From Terriglobia bacterium (GTDB lineage Bacteria; Acidobacteriota; Terriglobia; Bryobacterales; Bryobacteraceae): a stretch of 64,000 nt of DNA. The stretch covers positions 1-64,000 of the forward strand of contig JAIQFN010000018.1 in the NCBI GenBank assembly GCA_020073265.1, read 5' to 3'. Of this stretch, positions 58,703 through 64,000 are shown in pieces. Position 1 is the first letter of the stretch. The number at the start of each line of letters is the position of its first letter. Under the pieces are notes generated by a model. The model worked only from the letters and a program-made list of their open reading frames with translations. It had not been told where the DNA came from and did not search any database. The translations under genes and the position numbers were made by a program.

Positions 58703-59296
58703 ATGTATAAGGATCCCGTCCCCAGGGATCGCATCAATTCCTTCGCCCTCGTCGGTTATATTCCCGAGCCTCTCGCGGGTTTTCTGGATCGGTTGCGGCA
58801 GGAGCTGGTGCCGAATTGTTTCCTGCGGGCGCACGTTACGATTTTGCCGCCCCGGCCCGTTTCGACCAAGCCGGAAGAAGCCTGGAGCACCATCCGCCGT
58901 CTGGTTCCGCGCTTCGAGCCGTTCGAAGTTCAGTTGAACCAAGTGGAGGTTTTTCCGGTCTCGGATGTGATTTACGTCGGCATCGGAGCCGGAAGCGAAG
59001 AGTTGAAGGCGGTGCACGATGCGCTGGACATCGACGGCCTCCGCTTTCCAGAGGCCTTCGCCTATCAGCCCCATGTGACGCTGGCGCAGGAACTGCAGCC
59101 GGACGAGCTGGATGAGCTGGTCGCGGTGGCGCGCGCGCGTTGGGCCGAGTTTGCGTTCGCCAAGAAATTTCGCGTCGAAAAAGCAGTGTTCGTTCAGAAC
59201 ACGCGCTGCAACGAGTGGGTGGATCTGGGCGAATGTACGTTAGGTCAGTGGGACTCGAAGCTGGTGGGGGAGCTCACCGACATCCTGGCGGGATAG
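58703..59296 (+). CDS. 2H phosphoesterase (2'-5' RNA ligase-like)
   Basis: 2H phosphoesterases hydrolyse cyclic phosphodiesters or join RNA ends. The 197-residue product has the paired HxT motifs: HVTILPP near 44-50 and HVTLAQE near 123-129. That spacing and the length are typical of LigT/ThpR-like proteins. No tRNA or RNA-repair gene is near. In bacteria these may act on RNA with 2',3'-cyclic ends; the exact substrate cannot be told. Confidence 0.88.
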   Translation: MYKDPVPRDRINSFALVGYIPEPLAGFLDRLRQELVPNCFLRAHVTILPPRPVSTKPEEAWSTIRRLVPRFEPFEVQLNQVEVFPVSDVIYVGIGAGSEELKAVHDALDIDGLRFPEAFAYQPHVTLAQELQPDELDELVAVARARWAEFAFAKKFRVEKAVFVQNTRCNEWVDLGECTLGQWDSKLVGELTDILAG

Positions 59297-59299
59297 CCC

Positions 59300-60466
59300 T
59301 CACTTGGCTTTGCCCGTTGCGGCGGCCTCGCTCGGTTTCGAAACTGGTTGAGCGTCGATCACCAGCTTGGCGATCTGTTCGCGGTGGAAGGTGGCATCGC
59401 CGAACAGCAACTCCGATACTTTCGCGCGCCGGTAATACAAGTGCGCGTCGTTCTCCCAGGTGAAGCCCATGCCGCCGTGCACCTGGATGGCGCGGTTTCC
59501 GACCTCGCGATACGCGTCGCTGGCATAGGCCTTGGCAACCGACACCGCCAGCCGCGCCTCTGGAATTCCTTCCTCGATCGCGTACGCGGCGTAATAGGCC
59601 GCCGAGCGGGAACTCTCGGTCCACACCAGCATGTCGGCGCACTGATGCTGGACCGCCTGGAACTGGCCGATCGGCCGTCCGAATTGTTTGCGCGTCTTGG
59701 CGTACTCGACCGTGATCTCGAGCAGGCGCTGCATGCCTCCGGTCATCTCGGCCACCAGGCCGACGGTGGCGATGGCGCGCGCCCGGTCCAACGCTTTGAG
59801 CGCGGCGTCGCCGGCGGCGAGCAAGTCGGACGCCTGCACGCCGCTGAAGACAACTTCGTATTGTTTTCGCGTCATGTCCATGCTGGACATCGGGCTGATG
59901 CGCATACCAGCGGCCTTCGACGGAACCACCAGCAGGGCCACTTGGCCGTCGAGTTTAGCGATCACGACGATGAAATCGGCGATGGCGGCATGCGGCACGA
60001 ACAGCTTGGCGCCGTCCAGCACGTAACCGCCGCCGGCGGCGCGGGCTTGCATGCGCAGAGCTTCCGGCGACGCGACAGCCGACTCTTCGAGAAACGCGAC
60101 CGTGGCGGTGGCTTCGCCGCGCGCGATCGCACCCAGGTATTTCTGCTTCTGGCTTTCGTTGCCCGCGTTTTCGATCAAGGCGCCGGCCATCAGGACGGTG
60201 TTGAAGAACGGCCCGGGCAAAAGCGCGCGGCCCATTTCTTCGAGCGCCGCGGCCATCTCCAGCATCCCCATTCCGAAGCCGGCGTACTGTTCGGGGATGA
60301 TCATTCCGGTCCAGCCCTGGTCGGCCATCTTGCGCCAGAGGGCCGCATCGAAGACGGATTCGGTTTCCATGAGCCTGCGCACTTCGGCCATGGGGCACTC
60401 GGCGGCGAGAAACTTGCGAACCGTGTTCTTGAGCGTCTGCTGTGTTTCGGTCAGTCCAAATTGCAT
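59300..60466 (-). CDS. acyl-CoA dehydrogenase, second of a pair
   Basis: Acyl-CoA dehydrogenases oxidise acyl-CoA at the alpha-beta position with FAD. The 388-residue product has the N-terminal helical domain, FLEESAVASPEALRM of the middle beta domain, GRPIGQFQAVQHQCADM and QVHGGMGFTWENDAHLYYRRAK near the C-terminus, with Glu/Asp in the base region not certain. It starts 15 nt after the stop of the first dehydrogenase gene. Such pairs are common in cholesterol-type or branched acyl-CoA breakdown, and here may form a heteromer. Confidence 0.85.
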   Translation of the reverse strand: MQFGLTETQQTLKNTVRKFLAAECPMAEVRRLMETESVFDAALWRKMADQGWTGMIIPEQYAGFGMGMLEMAAALEEMGRALLPGPFFNTVLMAGALIENAGNESQKQKYLGAIARGEATATVAFLEESAVASPEALRMQARAAGGGYVLDGAKLFVPHAAIADFIVVIAKLDGQVALLVVPSKAAGMRISPMSSMDMTRKQYEVVFSGVQASDLLAAGDAALKALDRARAIATVGLVAEMTGGMQRLLEITVEYAKTRKQFGRPIGQFQAVQHQCADMLVWTESSRSAAYYAAYAIEEGIPEARLAVSVAKAYASDAYREVGNRAIQVHGGMGFTWENDAHLYYRRAKVSELLFGDATFHREQIAKLVIDAQPVSKPSEAAATGKAK

Positions 60467-60481
60467 GAATGCGTTCCTCGC

Positions 60482-61672
60482 TTAATAGCTCTTGGGCAGG
60501 CCCAGAACAAAATGTCCGATTATGTTTCGCTGGATTTCCGATGTTCCTGCCTCAATGGTGTTGCCGCGAGTGCGCAGGAAGGAGTAGGCGAATTGTCCCT
60601 CGTCGATGGCGTGCGGATCGCCTTTGGTCAACTGCGCGAAGGGTCCCAGCACTTCGGCGGCGGTCTGCTGGAAGCGCTGATTCAGCTCGGTCCAGAATAT
60701 TTTTTGGATGGAGCCTTCCGGACCCGGCACTCCCTTTTCGTTGATGCGCGAGATGGCGCGCATCTGGTTCAGGCGCATGATTTCTATTTCGGCGTAGCTT
60801 TGGGCCATTTTCTGGCGCAGCACGGGATCTTGGGCGGCGGTGTGACCGTTGCGCTGGATTGTGCGCGACAGCTCCACCAGACGATCGAACTGCCGCCGGA
60901 TCGCGATTTGGGCGCCGGCGCCCAGAGTGGCGCGTTCGTGCGCCAGCGTGCCGAGCGCCACGTTCCAGCCGTCGCCGACTTTACCTAGAACGTTCTCCGC
61001 CGGAACCTTGACGTCGTGGAAGAACAATTCGCAGAACTCGCTCTCGCCGGTCATCTGCCGCAGCGGCCGCACTTCGACGCCCGGACTCTTCATGTCAACC
61101 AACAGATAGCTGAGGCCCTGGTGCTTGGTGGAATTGGGATCGGAGCGCGTCAGCAGAGCGCACCAGTCAGCGGCCCATCCATAACTGTTCCACACCTTCT
61201 GCCCGTTCACCACGTAATGATCGTCGTCCAGGCGCGCGTCCGTTCGCAGATTGGCCAGATCGCTTCCGGCGTTGGGCTCGGAAAATCCCTGGCACCAGAT
61301 TTCATCGGCGCTGAGGATGTTCGGAAGGAAGCGCTTCTTCTGGGCGTCGGTACCGAAGGCGATGATGGTGGGACCGATGAGCGAGAGGCCCAGCACGTTG
61401 GCGAGCGGTGGCGCGGAAGCGCGAGTCATCTCTTCGATGAAGATGACCTGCTGCATCAGGCTGGCGCCGCGGCCTCCGTATTCCTTCGGCCACGCGATGC
61501 CGGCCCACCCGGCCTGATACACCTTTTTCTGCCAGGCGCGCAGGTACTCGAAGCGCGCTAGCATCTCGTCTTCGGTGCGATGTTTCTCCCAATCGCCCGG
61601 TACGTTGGCCTGCAGCCAGGCGCGAAGTTCGTCGCGGAATTTCAGTTCAGTCGGTGTAAGGTTGAGGTCCAT
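60482..61672 (-). CDS. acyl-CoA dehydrogenase, first of a pair
   Basis: The 396-residue product is a second acyl-CoA dehydrogenase, with WPKEYGGRGASLMQQVIFIEEM, WCQGFSEPNAGSDLANLRT, VNGQKVWNSYGWAADWCAL and TRGNTIEAGTSEIQRNIIG, signature regions of the family including the FAD-contact loop. It precedes the other dehydrogenase by 15 nt on the minus strand. In such heteromeric pairs one subunit usually carries the catalytic Glu; from sequence I cannot state which is active. Confidence 0.87.
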   Translation of the reverse strand: MDLNLTPTELKFRDELRAWLQANVPGDWEKHRTEDEMLARFEYLRAWQKKVYQAGWAGIAWPKEYGGRGASLMQQVIFIEEMTRASAPPLANVLGLSLIGPTIIAFGTDAQKKRFLPNILSADEIWCQGFSEPNAGSDLANLRTDARLDDDHYVVNGQKVWNSYGWAADWCALLTRSDPNSTKHQGLSYLLVDMKSPGVEVRPLRQMTGESEFCELFFHDVKVPAENVLGKVGDGWNVALGTLAHERATLGAGAQIAIRRQFDRLVELSRTIQRNGHTAAQDPVLRQKMAQSYAEIEIMRLNQMRAISRINEKGVPGPEGSIQKIFWTELNQRFQQTAAEVLGPFAQLTKGDPHAIDEGQFAYSFLRTRGNTIEAGTSEIQRNIIGHFVLGLPKSY

Positions 61673-61775
61673 TCCTCAAACAGGATATCAGGTGAGGCCG
61701 GGATGTGTTGGAAGACACGAACGCCCGCGAGAGGTCCCGCGGGCGTCCACGAATCGAAGTGTCAGCGTTCGCGAT

Positions 61776-63083
61776 TTACTGAGCCGAGGCCAGCCGGGCA
61801 GGTAATTCCGACTGGACTGAGGCTTGCCTGCGCCGCCCATTGTCCGCGGGTGCATCCTTCGGGTCCACGACGACGCTGAAGTAGCCCATCATCATTTCTT
61901 CGAAGGTCTGCTCGCCCCAGTGAATCTCTTTGGTCGGATCCGGATTGTTCACGTTGTTGGCCGAGTTGTCGAAGTGAGCGGTGACTTCCACCTTGGTGCC
62001 CTTGGGCAGGAAGATTGGCTTTTCGAGATAGTAGGTGAGCTGCCAGTGGAAATCGTAGTGTGGGACCTTAAGCACGGTTTCCGACGTCCCATCTGGCCGC
62101 ACGATGCGATACTCGAACGATTTTCCGCGCAGGTGCGCGTGCGGCATCATGCTGTACAGATAGGAATCGTAAGCGACGGTGGACGTGCCATCCACCTCAA
62201 AGTTTGAGTCGCCCGGCGGAATCGCGAACCGGTAGGCCGCCGAGTTTCCGCCCATCAGGCGCTCGTTCGGCGGTTCCTTCGCGAAGATGATCCCGATCTT
62301 GGTCTGATCGTCCACCGGGGTTCCATTCGGCGTGTAGTGCAATTGGAACACGATGTCCGAGCCGGCCTTGAGCAACGTCGCGCGGCGCGGCGATCCGGCC
62401 GGCGGCAGCGCCTGCCCTGGAACGTAACCGCTCAAGCCGCCGTCGAGTTGTCCGGCGCGGCTTCCCTTGGGCGGCACGAACACGACGCCCGGCTGCATGT
62501 CGGCCATCCATTTCGATCCCGGCTCGCGAATGGAAGTGATGACGTGGTGCATGACCGAGCGGTTGGGACGAACCTCCGCCGCCAGGATCCACTTGTCTTC
62601 CTTCAGATTGGTCGGAAGAATGACGTACTGGTATTCGATGACGCCGGTGGCGGGGACGTGGAAGGCGTTGGGCATCTGGAGCACCAAGTCGGGCTTGCCG
62701 ATGTTCCAACCTTCGACGAAGGTGCGTGGAGCGGGAGCGTCTTTTGGATCGCCTTCCTTGGCGCCACCGTCGACCCAGGAGATGATGGTGTCGATCTCGG
62801 CCTGGCTAAGCGTCCGGTCGTTCGAGAAGTGACCGTAGGCGGGGTCGGCGAACCAGGGCGGCATTTTCTTGGTGAGCACGGCCTGGCGGATGGCTTTGGC
62901 CCAGGGCCGGGCGTCCTGGTAGGTCAGCAGCGACATGGGCGCAACTTCGCCGGGACGGTGACAGTCCTGGCAGCGCTTCTGCATGATGGGAAGAACCTGT
63001 TTGTTGAAGGTGACCGCAGTCGTGTTGGTTGTGGCTGCCGCGGCGCAAACCGAAAGGGCGAGTGCTACTGCCAATGTCCGCAT
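61776..63083 (-). CDS. secreted protein with cytochrome c and copper-type monooxygenase-like domain
   Basis: The 435-residue product has a signal peptide, an N-terminal c-type haem motif (CQDCH, around 37-41), and a C-terminal part resembling the copper type II ascorbate-dependent monooxygenase fold: VMHHVITSIREPGS, LQLHYTPNGTP-like segment, and MPHAHLRGKSFEY, with repeated His positions that could hold copper. ATG 63083 is preceded by AAGGAG and gives the signal peptide. Related acidobacterial proteins are of unknown substrate. The following inverted-repeat element separates it from hutH. Confidence 0.82.
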   Translation of the reverse strand: MRTLAVALALSVCAAAATTNTTAVTFNKQVLPIMQKRCQDCHRPGEVAPMSLLTYQDARPWAKAIRQAVLTKKMPPWFADPAYGHFSNDRTLSQAEIDTIISWVDGGAKEGDPKDAPAPRTFVEGWNIGKPDLVLQMPNAFHVPATGVIEYQYVILPTNLKEDKWILAAEVRPNRSVMHHVITSIREPGSKWMADMQPGVVFVPPKGSRAGQLDGGLSGYVPGQALPPAGSPRRATLLKAGSDIVFQLHYTPNGTPVDDQTKIGIIFAKEPPNERLMGGNSAAYRFAIPPGDSNFEVDGTSTVAYDSYLYSMMPHAHLRGKSFEYRIVRPDGTSETVLKVPHYDFHWQLTYYLEKPIFLPKGTKVEVTAHFDNSANNVNNPDPTKEIHWGEQTFEEMMMGYFSVVVDPKDAPADNGRRRQASVQSELPARLASAQ

Positions 63084-63128
63084 GGGGACTCCTTTCCCTG
63101 GGTACGGCTCCTTACCAATATAACCCAA

Positions 63129-63173
63129 AAAAAACTAGGTGACAAAAAACTAGGTGACAAAAAACTAGGTGAC
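63129..63173 (+). repeat. 15-bp tandem repeat AAAAAACTAGGTGAC, three copies
   Basis: Three identical units lie at 63129-63143, 63144-63158 and 63159-63173. The last runs directly into the left arm of the inverted-repeat element, whose first bases (GACAGACGG) continue from the unit. This looks like slipped-strand or insertion-related duplication at the edge of the element. Confidence 0.7.
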
Positions 63174-63256
63174 AGACGGAACGTTTCCGAGTTTCCGCGC
63201 CGGTATATGGCAGCCTACCTGCCTTTCAGTCTTAAGGAAACGTTCCGTCTGTCCCC
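63171..63256. repeat. inverted-repeat element, family GGGGACAGACGG, copy 2
   Basis: The left arm at 63171-63188 lacks the first three bases of the arm in copy 1, whereas the right arm at 63236-63256 is identical to it. The loop is 47 bp and different from the 26-bp loop of the first copy. The right arm overlaps the 3' end of the hutH frame and supplies its last codons and stop. Confidence 0.7.
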
Positions 63257-64000
63257 CCAATCCAAGCTGCGGCTTTTTCGATGTCGACGGTGAGCGAGCG
63301 GTCGGCGGTCCAGGGCGGGCTGACGGCGCTGAGGGCGGCACGGACCTTTTCGATCCCCGGGCTGGACTTCAGCGGGCGCAGGCAATCGAGCGCGCGGGCG
63401 GCCGCGAGCAGTTCCATCGCTAAAACATTGCGCGTGTTGCGGACCACCTGCTTCAGCTTCATCGCCGAGGTCATGCCCATGCTGACGAAGTCTTCCTTGT
63501 TGCCGCTGGTGGTGATGGAGCCGGTGGACGCCGGATGCGCCAGCACACGGTTCTCGGCGACCAGTGCGGCGGCGGTCACCTGCAGCATCATGAATCCCGA
63601 TTCGAGGCCGGCGTGATTGGCGAGGAACGGAGGCAGCTCTTCGTTGAGCGCGGGATTGACCAGGCGGTCGATGCGCCGCTCAGAAATTCCGGCCAGCGCT
63701 GCGAGCGCGATGGCCAGTGTGTCCAGTTGCAGTGCCAGAGGCTCGCCGTGGAAATTGCCGCCGGAAAAAATCTCGCCGTCGATCACCAGCGGATTGTCGG
63801 TGACGGAGTTCAACTCGATTTCGAGTGTGCGGCGCGCGTTGGCCAAGGCGTCGCGCACCGCTCCATGCACCTGGGGCGCGCAGCGGAGCGAGTAGGCGTC
63901 CTGCACGCGGCGGCAGGTGATGTGGGACTGCCGGATCTCGCTGGCTTCCAGGTAACGCGAGAGATTCGCAGCGCTTTGGATCTGTCCGGGGAAGGGGCGC
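63232..64000 (-). CDS. hutH: histidine ammonia-lyase, partial at right edge
   Basis: HutH deaminates histidine to urocanate. The visible C-terminal part of about 255 residues contains RVQDAYSLRCAPQVHGA, NSVTDNPLVIDGE (residues that hold the MIO-group active site), NFHGEPLALQLD, ERRIDRLVNPALNEELPPFL and VRNTRNVLAMELL, all HAL-specific. The N-terminal ASG MIO motif is beyond the window. The last residues, GGTDGTFP, are coded by the right arm of the inverted-repeat element and the stop is in the repeat, so the original C-terminus was altered by it. The gene continues past 64000. Confidence 0.9.
   Translation of the reverse strand, partial: RPFPGQIQSAANLSRYLEASEIRQSHITCRRVQDAYSLRCAPQVHGAVRDALANARRTLEIELNSVTDNPLVIDGEIFSGGNFHGEPLALQLDTLAIALAALAGISERRIDRLVNPALNEELPPFLANHAGLESGFMMLQVTAAALVAENRVLAHPASTGSITTSGNKEDFVSMGMTSAMKLKQVVRNTRNVLAMELLAAARALDCLRPLKSSPGIEKVRAALSAVSPPWTADRSLTVDIEKAAAWIGGTDGTFP

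Overview
The window is GC-rich and reads as a chromosome segment of an Acidobacteriota member, most likely of the Solibacter/Bryobacter type. The lineage call rests on several genes in positions 13-64 kb: two tandem secreted proteins with the Solibacter-type C-terminal domain (TIGR03437-like), an ADOP-type ABC permease with its PadR regulator, an Oar-like TonB receptor with an N-terminal carboxypeptidase-regulatory domain, a planctomycete-type cytochrome fused to ankyrin repeats, and several dispersed intergenic hairpin repeats. No database search was possible; family names come from motifs and recalled family features.

Positions 1 to about 13,075 are the right-hand part of an integrated plasmid-like or conjugative element. 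It carries very small, overlapping accessory genes (45-1206), a TraG/VirD4-type coupling protein (1633-4026), a possible oriT region, a MobC-like relaxosome protein (4566-4946), a degenerate repeat array (5691-6292) in front of parA and a ribbon-helix-helix gene, and a cargo cassette at 7529-12815. The element ends at a 3' half of tRNA-Leu(CAA) at 13076-13135 that has no 5' half. This is the expected product of site-specific integration into a tRNA gene. The intact tRNA and the integrase should lie beyond the left edge; no integrase and no relaxase are visible here.

The cargo cassette is the best candidate for an undescribed system. It has three co-oriented genes: a P-loop GTPase-like protein with an N-terminal segment resembling the Arm DNA-binding domain of tyrosine integrases, a gamma-glutamylcyclotransferase-like protein, and an 810-residue protein joining an HsdR-type PD-(D/E)xK nuclease domain to a P-loop NTPase and a large unknown C-terminal region. 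The first two genes overlap by 8 nt and the third starts 21 nt later. A promoter flanked by two pairs of TTGTTCC heptamers, opposite in orientation and each pair with 10-bp spacing, precedes the cassette. Position next to the attachment site, nuclease-NTPase architecture and tight packing fit a defence or conflict role, but that is inference.

The chromosomal part holds, in order: a sugar operon on the minus strand (FGE-like/glycosidase-like fusion, ribokinase, GRP sugar transporter); a PQQ quinoprotein divergent from a PIG-L deacetylase; HU; a TonB receptor; an argininosuccinate lyase; a PadR-controlled operon (DUF4097-like, PadR, ADOP permease, TPR protein) with clear twin operators; a TcmP/three-Cys-motif pair; the pntAA-pntAB-pntB transhydrogenase operon; two haem-binding secreted proteins; a toxin-antitoxin remnant; phosphoglucomutase and a HAD hydrolase; two tandem KdpD sensor-domain proteins next to a decayed DUF4118-type histidine kinase; an alpha/beta hydrolase; a PhoR-like kinase; mutY; two TIGR03437-type proteins; an M13 peptidase; 6-phosphogluconolactonase, CapA-like and patatin genes; a 2H phosphoesterase; two acyl-CoA dehydrogenases; a cytochrome/copper monooxygenase-like protein; and the 3' part of histidine ammonia-lyase, cut by the right edge. 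At least three families of short dispersed repeats lie between these genes, and one family appears to have supplied the stop codon of hutH.
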